A DNA stretch of 64,000 bases, taken from assembly GCF_003201955.1 (NCBI RefSeq), contig NZ_QJJM01000017.1:1-64000 (forward strand), read 5' to 3'. Numbering within the stretch: position 1 is the first letter of the stretch; each line of letters opens with the position of its first letter. Made by a program: the position numbers and the translations under genes. A model generated the notes under the pieces. The model was not told where the DNA came from. It did not search any database and saw nothing but the letters and a program-made list of their open reading frames with translations. Below are positions 18,802 through 31,624 of the stretch, in pieces. The DNA comes from Blastomonas natatoria. Its GTDB lineage: Bacteria; Pseudomonadota; Alphaproteobacteria; Sphingomonadales; Sphingomonadaceae.

Positions 18802-19059
18802 TCAGCCCGAAACGCGCTCGGCCAGGATCGTCAGGCCCTTTTCATTGACCTCGGCAAAGCCACCTTCGATCGCGATCGTCTCGGGCTGCGCGCCTTCGGA
18901 TTTGTAGATCGAGACCAGACCGTCGCGCACGGTCGACATCAGCGGAGCATGACCTTCGAGCACGCCGAACTCGCCCTCTGCACCGGGCACGACGACCATG
19001 TGGACCGCTTCGGAGCGGACCAGCTTCTCGGGGGTGACGAGTTCAAAATGCAGTGCCAT
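18802..19059 (-). CDS. atpC: F1-ATP synthase epsilon subunit
   Basis: An 85-residue epsilon subunit of the central stalk, coupling rotation to catalysis and inhibiting ATP hydrolysis. [37 protein letters not shown] and [12 protein letters not shown] are typical of the N-terminal beta domain. The protein stops after that domain, so the C-terminal helical hairpin that inhibits ATPase in E. coli is missing, as in several alphaproteobacteria. Last gene of atpHAGDC, separated from atpD by a repeat-filled gap of 146 bases. Confidence 0.95.
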   Translation of the reverse strand: MALHFELVTPEKLVRSEAVHMVVVPGAEGEFGVLEGHAPLMSTVRDGLVSIYKSEGAQPETIAIEGGFAEVNEKGLTILAERVSG

Positions 19060-19075
19060 TTCAACTTCCTTTAGG

Positions 19076-19195
19076 CCCTCTCCCCTGAGGGGGAGAGGGT
19101 TGGGAGAGGGGAATGCAAGACGATGCCGCCCCTCTCAACTTCGGCTAGCGAGCAAGCTCGCCAGCCTCCGTATCTCTCCCCTGAAGGGGAGAGAG
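19076..19195. repeat. REPIN-like inverted pair of CCCTCTCCCC units
   Basis: The left unit has a 24-base hairpin head, CCCTCTCCCCTGAGGGGGAG and on to GGG (19076-19099), plus tail TTGGGAGAGGGGA (19100-19112). The right unit is the inverse: a CCCCTCTCAA tail (19129-19138), an inserted small hairpin (about 19144-19167), then a head with CTCTCCCCTGAAGGGGAGAG (19174-19193). The spacer starts ATGCAAGAC, close to the ATGCGAGAC that opens the nuclease gene at 58767. It lies between atpD and atpC. Confidence 0.85.
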
Positions 19196-19205
19196 CATTT
19201 GCTGC

Positions 19206-20672
<1,467 letters not shown>

Positions 20673-21548
20673 TTAGAGGGCTTCGGCGCCCGAGATGATT
20701 TCAACGAGTTCGGTGGTGATCGCGGCCTGGCGGCTGCGGTTATATTCGATGGTGAGCCGGTTGATGAGGTCGCCTGCGTTGCGCGTGGCATTGTCCATCG
20801 CGGTCATCGAGGCACCCTGTTCGGACGCGGCATTCTCGAGCAGCGCACCGAAGATCTGCGTCGTGACGTTGCGCGGCAGCAGCTCGGCGAGGATTTCCTC
20901 CTCATCGGGCTCGTACTCGACAGCCGCTTCGCTAGCGACAGCATCGCCCGCCGGGATGGCGACGGGGATGATCTGACGGCCGACCGGCTCCTGCAGCAGC
21001 GCCGAACGGAACTTGCTGTAGAACAGATGGGCGACGTCGAACTCGCCCTTTTCGTACATCGCGATCAGCTCGGCCGAGATCGCCTGCGCTTCGGCAAAGC
21101 CCTGATTCTTCAAGTTCGTCGTATCGAAATAGCGCACGATCTGCTTGGGATAGTCGCGGATGATCATGCCGCGGCCCTTGCGACCGACGAGATAGAACAG
21201 CACGGTCTTGCCGGCTGCTTCCAACTCGCGCGCCTTCAGCTTGGCCGCCTTGACGATGTTCGAGTTGAACGCACCGCACAGACCGCGGTCCGACGAGGTC
21301 ACGATCAGCAGATGGATCTGGTCCTTGCCCGTACCGGCGAGCAGCTTGGGGCTCGAATCGCTGATCGAGATCTTCGATGCCAGCGAGGCCATCACGCGCT
21401 CAAGTCGCTCGGCATAGGGACGCGCAGCTTCCGCCGCCGCCTGCGCCTTGCGCAGCTTGGCGGATGCCACCATCTGCTTGGCCTTGGTGATCTTCTGGGT
21501 CGACTTGACCGAGGCGATCCGGCCCTTGAGTTCTTTCAGACTGGCCAT
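20673..21548 (-). CDS. atpG: F1-ATP synthase gamma subunit
   Basis: A 291-residue rotor shaft subunit. The N-terminal helix [19 protein letters not shown] and the C-terminal helix [19 protein letters not shown] with [20 protein letters not shown] are the conserved antiparallel coiled-coil parts. Normal length. It is separated from atpA by 119 bases containing strong hairpins, so its expression may differ from that of the upstream genes. Confidence 0.97.
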   Translation of the reverse strand: MASLKELKGRIASVKSTQKITKAKQMVASAKLRKAQAAAEAARPYAERLERVMASLASKISISDSSPKLLAGTGKDQIHLLIVTSSDRGLCGAFNSNIVKAAKLKARELEAAGKTVLFYLVGRKGRGMIIRDYPKQIVRYFDTTNLKNQGFAEAQAISAELIAMYEKGEFDVAHLFYSKFRSALLQEPVGRQIIPVAIPAGDAVASEAAVEYEPDEEEILAELLPRNVTTQIFGALLENAASEQGASMTAMDNATRNAGDLINRLTIEYNRSRQAAITTELVEIISGAEAL

Positions 21549-21576
21549 GGTGTCCTAACTTCAAACCCTGTTCGGT

Positions 21577-21660
21577 CTCCCCCGTTCAACCGGGGGGCCA
21601 TTTGCTGCCGTGTCATCCCGCGCGTCTGGCGGGCGATAGTCCCCTGCTTGGGCAGGGGAC
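21577..21660. repeat. palindromic repeats between atpA and atpG
   Basis: Three GC-rich hairpins occur in a row. The last is perfect: GTCCCCTGC (21639-21647), loop TTGG, GCAGGGGAC (21652-21660). It begins 7 bases beyond the atpA stop codon. The others are CCCCCG/CGGGGG near 21580-21596 and CCCGC/GCGGG near 21617-21633. There is no T tract, so they are more likely repeat elements or mRNA-processing signals than a terminator. Confidence 0.65.
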
Positions 21661-21667
21661 CAGCAGT

Positions 21668-23759
<2,092 letters not shown>

Positions 23760-23851
23760 GCGAATGCTTTCCCTTGCCGTTATGATAATGCGCCAGGCGC
23801 TTGGCAGGAGACACTGGCCTCCCTCACCTGTCGGCGCGGCGGTTAGCACTC

Positions 23852-23880
23852 ATATTGCTGCATTGCAAGACAGGCGGCAA
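23852..23880 (-). promoter_or_regulatory. candidate promoter of atpHAGDC
   Basis: On the minus strand TTGCCG (23880-23875) and CAATAT (23857-23852) are separated by exactly 17 bases, a fair match to a sigma70-type promoter. It would start transcription about 85 bases before atpH. Only sequence similarity supports it. Confidence 0.45.
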
Positions 23881-24026
23881 ACATCGGTTCGGCAGGTGTC
23901 TTTCCCCAAAAATCAGGGGAATTCTTGAATTAACCTCAACGCGGTGTTTACCAAATTTTCGCACCATGCAGGCAAGGAACAAGGTGAAATGCTCTTTTGG
24001 GGCCACGCCATGGAATCGCGCTGCAG

Positions 24027-25775
24027 ATGCTGAAAATCAAAGACCTGCGATCCGAACTGCTGCGCAGTTTTGCGGGTATGGGCGTCGACGCGAAGGTCCG
24101 TTTCGGTCTGACCGCGATGCTGTGCCTGCTTGCGCTGCTGGCTGTTTGCGCCATCGCCGTCGTCGGAATCACGCAATACACGACCAACCATCTAGTCACC
24201 GACCGCATTCAGCCCACGGTGCAGTTGCAGTCCATGACCGATGGATACCGCGAGAGCATGCGGATGGCGACCAGGGTGCGCTGGAAGCTGATCGAGCCAG
24301 ATGATGCCTTGCTTATGCTCGACCGAATGGACCGATCGATCGAGAACGATTGGCAAAAGATCGAATCCGGCGCCTTCAGCAAAGAATTCCCGAAGCGATT
24401 GGCCAAACTGAAGCGCGCAAGAGTTCCCGCCGACCGCGCTATCGCAACGCTGCGACAGCAGATTCGCGCCTTCATCCAGCGAGGGCGTCGGGTGGACCCG
24501 CCCATTGCACTGCATCAACAGATCGATCCGCTTCTGGCGGAAAGCCAGGATGCGATGGATGAAATGCGCGGTATTGCGCGGACCACATTGATCTCGATGA
24601 ATATCTTGCACATTGCCGGACTGGTGCTCTGCACCCTGTTGATGCTGGCTGGCGGCTTTTTCGTGCGCTGGTGCATCGGCTATGCGACGCGCGATCTGGT
24701 CATGCCGCTCATGGCTCTGGGCCAATATGCGTTGGCGGAAAACAATGGCAAAGTCGTAGTCCAGCAACTTGGCCTGCGCCGACGCGACGAGATAGGAGTC
24801 ATCGCGAGAGCGATTCAGCGATCGCATGTCAAATCTGAACGCGCCCTCAAGGCCGAGCAGCAGCGCCGCCTGGCGGAATTGGAGCTTCAGCGCGAACAGC
24901 TAGAGCGACAGCAGGAGCGCAGCCGGCGCGCACAGCAGATCGATCTGCTGTTCGATACCTATGAAGCCCGCCTGTCTGCCATGTCGGAACGCCTGGCCCA
25001 GGCAGCCAATGCCATGCGCGAGGGTGTGGAACACATGAAGCACAATGCGGCGCAGGCGAAGGACTACAGCCATTACATGACCGATCACGCCCGGCAGGCC
25101 GCGCAGTCGATAAACGTCATCGAGCAGCATGGCAAAAGGCTGGTTCAAACCGGCGGCGAGGTCAGGGGTCTGGTGGCCGACAGCGGACGCAATATTCGCG
25201 ATGCCTATTCAGCCAGCCGCACCAGCCGCGAAACGGCTGATCAGCTCGAGGCGCTTGCCGGAGAGATTTCCGGGATCGTCTCGCTGATCACGCATATCGC
25301 CAAGCAGACGAACCTGCTGGCGCTCAATGCCACTATCGAGGCTGCCCGCGCGGGCGAGGCGGGCAGGGGCTTTGCCGTCGTCGCACAGGAAGTGAAGAAC
25401 CTGGCGTCTCAAACGCAGCACGCTGCCGGTTCGGTGGAAGAGCGGCTCAGTCGCATTGCCCTGATGACGCGCGAAGTATCGGGGGCGATCGTGACCGTCG
25501 ATGGTCATGTCGACATGATCCGGCACAATGCCGACCTGATCGATCACGCGGTTGGCGATCAGGAGGCGGCCAGTGCCGACATTCAGCATGTGATCGATTT
25601 CATGCTCGACATCGGACAATCAGTCATCGCCCAGATGAAGGAGCTGACCGACAAGTCCTCTCGGGCCAATGTCTCCGCTGAAGAACTGGGCCAGACAGCA
25701 GAAGATGTCGCACGGCAGTCGCAGGAACTGCGCGAACAGATGCGTGAGCTGGCCCAGGCGATTCGCGCCGCGTGA
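24027..25775 (+). CDS. methyl-accepting chemotaxis-type transducer
   Basis: A 582-residue receptor-like protein. Helix TM1 is about residues 25-48, a mostly helical periplasmic domain of some 140 residues follows, then TM2 (about 190-213), a HAMP-like linker with [16 protein letters not shown], a long coiled coil ([20 protein letters not shown]), and the signalling hairpin [20 protein letters not shown] followed by [16 protein letters not shown]. The hairpin binds CheA/CheW in the family. No CheBR or CheW genes are near, and no CheB/R-docking pentapeptide ends the protein (it ends QAIRAA). ATG 24027 is preferred to a TTG at 23997. Confidence 0.88.
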   Translation: MLKIKDLRSELLRSFAGMGVDAKVRFGLTAMLCLLALLAVCAIAVVGITQYTTNHLVTDRIQPTVQLQSMTDGYRESMRMATRVRWKLIEPDDALLMLDRMDRSIENDWQKIESGAFSKEFPKRLAKLKRARVPADRAIATLRQQIRAFIQRGRRVDPPIALHQQIDPLLAESQDAMDEMRGIARTTLISMNILHIAGLVLCTLLMLAGGFFVRWCIGYATRDLVMPLMALGQYALAENNGKVVVQQLGLRRRDEIGVIARAIQRSHVKSERALKAEQQRRLAELELQREQLERQQERSRRAQQIDLLFDTYEARLSAMSERLAQAANAMREGVEHMKHNAAQAKDYSHYMTDHARQAAQSINVIEQHGKRLVQTGGEVRGLVADSGRNIRDAYSASRTSRETADQLEALAGEISGIVSLITHIAKQTNLLALNATIEAARAGEAGRGFAVVAQEVKNLASQTQHAAGSVEERLSRIALMTREVSGAIVTVDGHVDMIRHNADLIDHAVGDQEAASADIQHVIDFMLDIGQSVIAQMKELTDKSSRANVSAEELGQTAEDVARQSQELREQMRELAQAIRAA

Positions 25776-25860
25776 GGGAAATGTTTTGACCGCATGATGC
25801 GGGACGCGGCGCTTGTCGTTTCGCGCTATCCGGGCCACATCCTCCAGCGGGAGACGCCCA

Positions 25861-26916
25861 TTGCCTGAGCCAATGCCAATCAGCCGACAAGTGCCGGAGA
25901 TAGACGAGGATAGCGCCTGGGCCGCCGTGCTGCGCCGTGACCGCAGTTTCGACGGACGTTTCGTGACCGGTGTGCTCAGCACCGGCATCTATTGCCGCCC
26001 CTCCTGCGCCGCACGACACCCTGCGCGTGCGAATGTCCGCTTCTTCGCCGATGGCGCCGCCGCCAGAACCGCAGGTCTGCGTGCGTGCAAGCGATGCCTG
26101 CCCGACGACGTTGCGCGCGACGAGATGGCTGTACTTGCCGCGATCCGGGCGATCCGGACGAGCGAGGAACCTCTGGCCCTGGCTGCGCTGGCTGCGGCGT
26201 GCGGCTATTCGTCCGCGCATTTCCAGCGCATCTTCACCCGGCATACCGGTCTGTCGCCCAGCGCTTATGCGCGCGCACTGCGCAACGACCGCGCGCGCGA
26301 TGCCCTGAGTACGAGCGAGCGGGTGGTCGATGCGATCTATGACGCAGGATTCAGCGCGCCCTCGCGCTTTTACGATGCCATGAAAGGGCGGATGGGGATG
26401 GAAGCAAGTGCCTGGCAGAGGGGTGGGCAGGGCGTGGTCATCCACTGGACCCAGGCCGAGACATCTCTGGGTCGGATGCTGGTGGCCTGGACCGAAAGGG
26501 GGGTATGCCGCCTTTCGTTCGACGAAGGTGAAGCGGCGCTGGCGTCCCGTTTTCCCGCTGCGGTTCTGCGAGGTGCGGAAGAGGAAGCGGCGCAGTTCGT
26601 TGCTGCCATCGTGGCGGAGGTGGAAAGCCCCCGCACGGGCGCGGATATCCCGCTGGATGTGCGAGGAACAGCATTTCAGGAGGCGGTGTGGAAAGCGCTA
26701 TCCGACATTCCGCCTGGCGAGACGCGCAGCTATGCGCAGATTGCTGCCCAAATTGACAAACCGGCAGCGGTCCGTGCCGTCGGAACCGCCTGTGGAGCGA
26801 ACCCGGTCGCGGTGCTCATTCCCTGCCACCGTGCGCTCCGCACCGACGGCACCCTGGGCGGCTATGCCTATGGTCTTGGCATAAAGACCGAATTGCTCAA
26901 GCGCGAGGGGCAGTGA
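25861..26916 (+). CDS. ada: bifunctional DNA-repair methyltransferase and transcription activator Ada
   Basis: About 351 residues. The N-terminal Ada zinc domain has GIYCRPSCAARHP and ACKRC, supplying the four zinc/methyl-accepting cysteines that take methyl groups from phosphotriesters. An AraC-type helix-turn-helix (LAAACGYSSAHFQRIFTRHT) follows. The C-terminal O6-alkylguanine transferase has the active-site IPCHRALRTDGTLGGYAYG. Domain order and length match E. coli Ada, so it should repair alkylated DNA and induce the adaptive response. The TTG at 25861 has GGGAG 7 bases upstream; an ATG at 25873 is the alternative start. Convergent with the protease gene. Confidence 0.92.
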   Translation: MPEPMPISRQVPEIDEDSAWAAVLRRDRSFDGRFVTGVLSTGIYCRPSCAARHPARANVRFFADGAAARTAGLRACKRCLPDDVARDEMAVLAAIRAIRTSEEPLALAALAAACGYSSAHFQRIFTRHTGLSPSAYARALRNDRARDALSTSERVVDAIYDAGFSAPSRFYDAMKGRMGMEASAWQRGGQGVVIHWTQAETSLGRMLVAWTERGVCRLSFDEGEAALASRFPAAVLRGAEEEAAQFVAAIVAEVESPRTGADIPLDVRGTAFQEAVWKALSDIPPGETRSYAQIAAQIDKPAAVRAVGTACGANPVAVLIPCHRALRTDGTLGGYAYGLGIKTELLKREGQ

Positions 26917-26925
26917 CCGCGAGGC

Positions 26926-28479
26926 TCAGCTCTTGGGCTTCGCTGTCGGCTTGAGCGTGCAGCTGTAGGTCAGCACTTCGTTGGGCTGCGCCGGGAGAGC
27001 CTGACGCAGCGCCTTCTGCATGTCCTCGAGCTCGGCCATCCGGTCGGGCTCCGTGGTGCAGCTCTTGTCCGTATAGCGTGCGCGGATCTTGCGGGCATTG
27101 TTCATCGCTTCGAGCCCAAGCTGGAAATTCTCGGTGCGAAACTCGCGCGTTTCCGGATTGAACTGGTTGATCGCGACCAGCTGATCCTCGTTGCGCACGA
27201 ACACGCGCGTCCAGCCATCGATATCCTGGCCATATTGGGTGCGATCGTTGATACAGCCGCCGGCGGCCCATCCAATCTCCACCGGCTCGGTTCTGGATGA
27301 GGTAATCTTGCTGCGGTCGGGTACGATGCGGCAGACATAGGTTCCATCGCTGCTGCCCGCCAGCTTGTCCTTGTCGCCAAGTTCCTTCTTCACCATGGCC
27401 AGCGCGATATCTTCCGCCTGGTTGAAGCCCGGGCGCAGGACGAAGATCAGCACCGCCGCCAGCGTCAGTGTTCCGGTTACCCCAGCGGCAATCTTGCGCC
27501 GGTCCGGATCGCCCCGATCGTGGAGCACCCAGGTGGCGCCAGCGGCCATCCCTGCCAGCACCAGACACAGTGCAGCGAAGGCGATATGGTTCTCGCGCGC
27601 ACTGATGACCGCATGCTCGGCATCGCGGAGCGCCCGCTCCTCGATATCGCGCCGCTCGGCCTTCTCACTAAGGGCCTTTTCGCGTGCATCTTCTGCCGCC
27701 TGTGCAGATCGGGCTCGCTCCTCGGCCGACAGCTCGGCGACGGAACGGCAGGGTGAATCGGCGATCTGGAAATCGACCTTTGCCGAACGCAGAAAACTGA
27801 AGAGTTCGCGGTTGGATACGGCAAAGCCATATTCGGCGTCATTGCCATCGGAGAGCGAGCCGAAGCTGTTGACCCCGGCAACCCTGCCGCACAAATCGAC
27901 CAGCGGGCCGCCGCTATTGCCCTTGGCCAGCGCAGCAGTGTGAAGGATTGTGTCGAAATCCCGCGTTGTCCGGCCACCGGAAATCACGCCCGGCGTCTTG
28001 ACGGGGGCCATGGGCGCAACGGTCTCGCGCGCATCCAGTCCCTGGGCCCGATCAACAGCAGCGGGATAGCCGATCGCCATTACCGATGCCCCATCGTCCA
28101 GAGGTGTCACCAGCAGCGCAAGGCTTGGCAGGCGACCCTTTTCGACCTGGATCATGGCCAGATCATTGCGCGGCGAGATGGCAACCAGCTTGCCACCATA
28201 AGTGGTCATGCCCTCCGACGGGATGATGCCGATGCGAATGCTGGTATCCTCGCGCATCGGGGCGACCAGATGGGCGTTGGTGATAATCTTGTCCGGTGCG
28301 ACGGCAAAGCCGCTGCCATGGCCGACATAGAAGGTTTCGCCATCCTCTTCCGCAACCAGCACCACGCGCACCACCGATCGGCTGGCGGCTTGTATATCGG
28401 CGGGATCGGCGGCGAGCGGCGTGGCGACTAGCGTCGCGCACGCGGCGATCAGCAGGGCAAAAAAGCGCATCGGGTTCAT
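26926..28479 (-). CDS. membrane-anchored trypsin-like serine protease
   Basis: 517 residues. A signal peptide (cleavage near ATPLAA, about residue 24) precedes a chymotrypsin-fold domain with catalytic His70 (IITNAHLVAP), Asp106 (SPRNDLAMIQV) and Ser189 (AKGNSGGPLVD), as in DegP/HtrA. There is no PDZ domain. Instead come a charged coiled-coil stretch (about 245-295), two transmembrane helices (about 299-319 and 331-348), and a C-terminal domain of about 165 residues with two cysteine pairs (YVCRIV, GGCIND, KSCTTE, YSCTLK). The layout suggests a periplasmic protease tethered to the inner membrane with a second periplasmic domain of unknown role. It is 24 bases downstream of priA. Confidence 0.82.
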   Translation of the reverse strand: MNPMRFFALLIAACATLVATPLAADPADIQAASRSVVRVVLVAEEDGETFYVGHGSGFAVAPDKIITNAHLVAPMREDTSIRIGIIPSEGMTTYGGKLVAISPRNDLAMIQVEKGRLPSLALLVTPLDDGASVMAIGYPAAVDRAQGLDARETVAPMAPVKTPGVISGGRTTRDFDTILHTAALAKGNSGGPLVDLCGRVAGVNSFGSLSDGNDAEYGFAVSNRELFSFLRSAKVDFQIADSPCRSVAELSAEERARSAQAAEDAREKALSEKAERRDIEERALRDAEHAVISARENHIAFAALCLVLAGMAAGATWVLHDRGDPDRRKIAAGVTGTLTLAAVLIFVLRPGFNQAEDIALAMVKKELGDKDKLAGSSDGTYVCRIVPDRSKITSSRTEPVEIGWAAGGCINDRTQYGQDIDGWTRVFVRNEDQLVAINQFNPETREFRTENFQLGLEAMNNARKIRARYTDKSCTTEPDRMAELEDMQKALRQALPAQPNEVLTYSCTLKPTAKPKS

Positions 28480-28503
28480 GAGGCGCAGTTCATAGCGCTG
28501 CCG

Positions 28504-30669
28504 TCAGACAAAGCTATAGGGATCGACATCGACCGCCACGCGCACGCCCGGCGCCCAGCGCATCGGTTGCAGCCATTCGCGGATGATCCGCTGCATCTCG
28601 ACATTGCGCCGGGCATGGACGAGCAGGCGGTAGCGATGCCGTCCCCGCAGCAGCGACAAGGGCGCCGGCGCTGGTCCGTAGACCGCGAAGCCATCATGTT
28701 CGGGCGCGACGGCACCTGCCTGGCGCGCTGCCTCGTGCGCCTCGGCATGATCCTCGGATGAGATGATGATCGCCGCGAGCCTGCCGAAGGGCGGTACATT
28801 CGCATCGCGCCGCGCCTGGGTTTCGGCCGCGTAAAAGGCCTCGCGGTCGCCCTGGACAAGCGCATCGATCACCGGCGCGTCGGGATGGCGCGTCTGGATG
28901 AACACCTCGCCCGGCTTGGCGGCGCGGCCCGCGCGGCCCGCGACCTGCGCGATCTGCTGGAAGGTCCGTTCGCCCGCACGCAGATCGCCGCCTTCCAGGC
29001 CGATATCGGCGTCGATCACGCCTACGAGCGTCAGGTCGGGGAAATGATACCCCTTGGTGACCAGTTGGGTACCGATGATGACATCAATGGCCTTGGCCTC
29101 GACCTGCGCAACGAATTCTGCCGCCTTTTCAGGTGACCAGATGGTATCCGACGTCACGATGGCGCGCCGGGCTGTCGGCAGGAGCGCGGCAACTTCATCG
29201 GCAATCCGCTCGACGCCGGGGCCGCAGGCGACAAGGCAATCGGTCTCGCCGCACTCGGGGCAGGCGCTGGGCGAGGGCTCGGCGTGACCGCAATGATGAC
29301 AGGCGAGCCGCCCGGACAGCCGGTGATCGACCATCCAGGCGCTGCAATTGGGACATTTGAAGCGATGCCCGCAATGGCGGCACAGCGTCAGCGGCGCATA
29401 TCCTCGACGGTTGAGAAACAGCAGCGACTGCTCGCCCCGCGCCAGCCGTTCCTGCATCGCGGCGAGCAGCGGGGGCGCAATCCACTGGTTGCGCGGCGGG
29501 GCATCTTGCGTGAGGTCGATCAGGCTGATGCGAGGTAACTGCGCACCGCCATAGCGGTGCGTGAGGATGAGCGGCTCGTAACGCCCCGCCTCGGCCATCA
29601 CCCGGCTCTCCAGTGCCGGCGTGGCACTCGACAGAACGACGGGACAGCCCTCGAACCGCCCGCGCATCACCGCGACATCGCGCGCATTGTAGCGAACGCC
29701 GTCCTCCTGCTTGAAGCTGGTCTCGTGTGCCTCGTCGACGATGATCACGCCAAGATTGGCATAGGGCAGGAACAGGGCCGACCGCGCGCCGACAATGATT
29801 TTCGCGTCGCCGCTGATGATCGCATTCCAGGCGCGCCGCCGCTCGGTTTGCTTCAGGCCCGAATGCCACGGCACCGGCGCTGCGCCGAAGCGCGCCTCGA
29901 TGCGGGTGAGGAACGGCTGGGTAAGTGCGATTTCGGGCAGCAGCAGAAGGGTCTGCTTGCCCTGTCGCAGCGCTTCGGCGACGGCTTCGAAATACACTTC
30001 GGTCTTGCCCGATCCGGTGACGCCGTCGAGCAGGAACGGTACGGGTTCGGCCCTGCGAACTGCTTCGGCGAGCCGGTCGGCGGCTTCCTGCTGCTCCTGG
30101 TTGAGTGAGGGGGTGATATGATCGGGATCGGGGCGCGGCCAGGGACGGTCAATCGGGACTTCGACTGCTTCGAACGCGCCCGAGCTCACCAGTGACCGGA
30201 TGACCCCTTCGGACACGCCCGCGATCGCGGCAAGCTCGCGCACCGTGGCCTGCTCGCCACCCAGCCTGTCATAGACCTGCTGACGCTGCGGGGTCATCCG
30301 GGCAGGGGGCTCCCCGGTCAGCCGATATTCGGTGATCGACCGCCCAGGCCCGAACAACGAGCCGCTGGGCAGGGCCATGCGCGCGACGGCTGCAGGACTC
30401 GCGAGATAATAATCCGCCGTCCACTCGATCAGTCGGCGCAGCGGCTGCGACAGCGGCGGCATGTCGTATTTCGCCGCGACGGGACGCAGCCGGCTCGCCT
30501 CGATCTCTGCAGCGCCGAAAGCGCCCGCATCCCAAACAATACCGTCTATGCGGCGCGGGCCGAGCGGCACCTGAGCCACGCTGCCCACGGGCAGGTCCAT
30601 GCCGGCGGGCACGCTGTAATCGAACGGGCCAACCGCCGAGTTGAACAGGAGGACACGGACGCGAGTCAT
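28504..30669 (-). CDS. priA: primosomal protein N' (replication restart helicase PriA)
   Basis: A 721-residue 3'-to-5' helicase that reloads the replisome at stalled forks. N-terminal 3'-DNA-binding domain (VRVLLFNSAVGPFDYSVP), Walker A LLDGVTGSGKTEVYFEAV (GKT at 221-223), DEAH box (VDEAHETSFKQEDG), zinc-binding loops CRHCGHRFKCPNC and CHHCG with CPECGETDC between helicase motifs, and the late motif VAGRAGRAAKPGEV. All are intact and the length is normal. Minus-strand gene upstream of the protease and downstream of era. Confidence 0.97.
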   Translation of the reverse strand: MTRVRVLLFNSAVGPFDYSVPAGMDLPVGSVAQVPLGPRRIDGIVWDAGAFGAAEIEASRLRPVAAKYDMPPLSQPLRRLIEWTADYYLASPAAVARMALPSGSLFGPGRSITEYRLTGEPPARMTPQRQQVYDRLGGEQATVRELAAIAGVSEGVIRSLVSSGAFEAVEVPIDRPWPRPDPDHITPSLNQEQQEAADRLAEAVRRAEPVPFLLDGVTGSGKTEVYFEAVAEALRQGKQTLLLLPEIALTQPFLTRIEARFGAAPVPWHSGLKQTERRRAWNAIISGDAKIIVGARSALFLPYANLGVIIVDEAHETSFKQEDGVRYNARDVAVMRGRFEGCPVVLSSATPALESRVMAEAGRYEPLILTHRYGGAQLPRISLIDLTQDAPPRNQWIAPPLLAAMQERLARGEQSLLFLNRRGYAPLTLCRHCGHRFKCPNCSAWMVDHRLSGRLACHHCGHAEPSPSACPECGETDCLVACGPGVERIADEVAALLPTARRAIVTSDTIWSPEKAAEFVAQVEAKAIDVIIGTQLVTKGYHFPDLTLVGVIDADIGLEGGDLRAGERTFQQIAQVAGRAGRAAKPGEVFIQTRHPDAPVIDALVQGDREAFYAAETQARRDANVPPFGRLAAIIISSEDHAEAHEAARQAGAVAPEHDGFAVYGPAPAPLSLLRGRHRYRLLVHARRNVEMQRIIREWLQPMRWAPGVRVAVDVDPYSFV

Positions 30670-30715
30670 GGTGCCATCCCAGATAGGGAGTGCAGTCGTG
30701 AACGTATAGCTTTGG

Positions 30716-31624
30716 TTACTTCACCCAGCCCAGGCCGATCGTCTCGTATATCTCACGATCCTCGTCCCAGCCTTCCTGCACCTTCACATGCAGGAACAGA
30801 TGGACGTTGACGCCGAGCACGCGCGACAACTCGGCGCGCGCCTTTTCGCCTATCTCCTTGATCCGCGCGCCGCCCTTGCCCAGCACGATCGCGCGCTGGG
30901 TATCGCGGGCGACGAGGATCTGCTGGTGGATCTCGATCGAGCCGTCCTTGCGGGTGATGTACTTTTCGGGAACGACTGCGCTGGCATAAGGCAGTTCGGC
31001 ATGGAGCTGGTTGAACAGCTGCTCGCGGGTGATTTCGGTGGCGAGGAGCCGCTCGCTGGCGTCGGAAACCTGATCCTCGGGGAAATGCCACTGGCCCTCA
31101 GGCATCGCAGCGGCAAGCCAGGCCTTGAGTTCCTCGACGCCGTCGCCGGTCAGCGCGCTGATGAAGAACACCTCGTCGAACCCGCCTGAGGCGTGCAGAT
31201 GCTGCGCCTGGACGAGCAGCTTGTCCTTGGCAGCGATATCGACCTTGTTGAGCACCAGGATCTTGCGCTCGGGCCGCATCGCGACCTGTTCGACCAGCCG
31301 TTCCAACCGGTCGGAGCGCTTGGCCTTGGCATCGACGACCAGCGCGATCACGTCCGCGCCGTCCGATCCCTCCCAGGCGGCATTGACCATGGCGCGGTCG
31401 AAGCGGCGATCGGGATCGAATATGCCGGGGGTATCGACCAGCATGATCTGCGCCGGGCCCGCCAGCGCGATGCCGAGCAATCGGGTGCGCGTAGTCTGCG
31501 CCTTGGGGCTGGTGATCGCGACCTTCTGCCCGACCAGCTGGTTGACCAGTGTGGACTTGCCCGCATTCGGCGCGCCGATCACGGCAACGAGGCCGCAGCG
31601 GGTGGGGTTGGTATCTTCGCTCAT
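30716..31624 (-). CDS. era: GTPase Era, 16S rRNA maturation
   Basis: A 302-residue GTPase. G1 is GAPNAGKSTLVNQ, the switch region TTRTRLLG, G3 VDTPGIFDP and G4 LNKVDI. The C-terminal KH domain has VLGKGGARIKEIGEKAR. It binds the 3' end of 16S rRNA and helps 30S assembly. Its start overlaps the rnc stop by 4 bases, so the pair is translationally coupled, the usual rnc-era order. Confidence 0.97.
   Translation of the reverse strand: MSEDTNPTRCGLVAVIGAPNAGKSTLVNQLVGQKVAITSPKAQTTRTRLLGIALAGPAQIMLVDTPGIFDPDRRFDRAMVNAAWEGSDGADVIALVVDAKAKRSDRLERLVEQVAMRPERKILVLNKVDIAAKDKLLVQAQHLHASGGFDEVFFISALTGDGVEELKAWLAAAMPEGQWHFPEDQVSDASERLLATEITREQLFNQLHAELPYASAVVPEKYITRKDGSIEIHQQILVARDTQRAIVLGKGGARIKEIGEKARAELSRVLGVNVHLFLHVKVQEGWDEDREIYETIGLGWVK

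Noticed and set aside
28480-28503. Search for tRNA or rRNA genes in intergenic gaps across the window
   Set aside because: No cloverleaf with a T-loop GGTTCRA pattern and acceptor stem, nor rRNA-like sequence, was found in any gap; a covariance search would be decisive.
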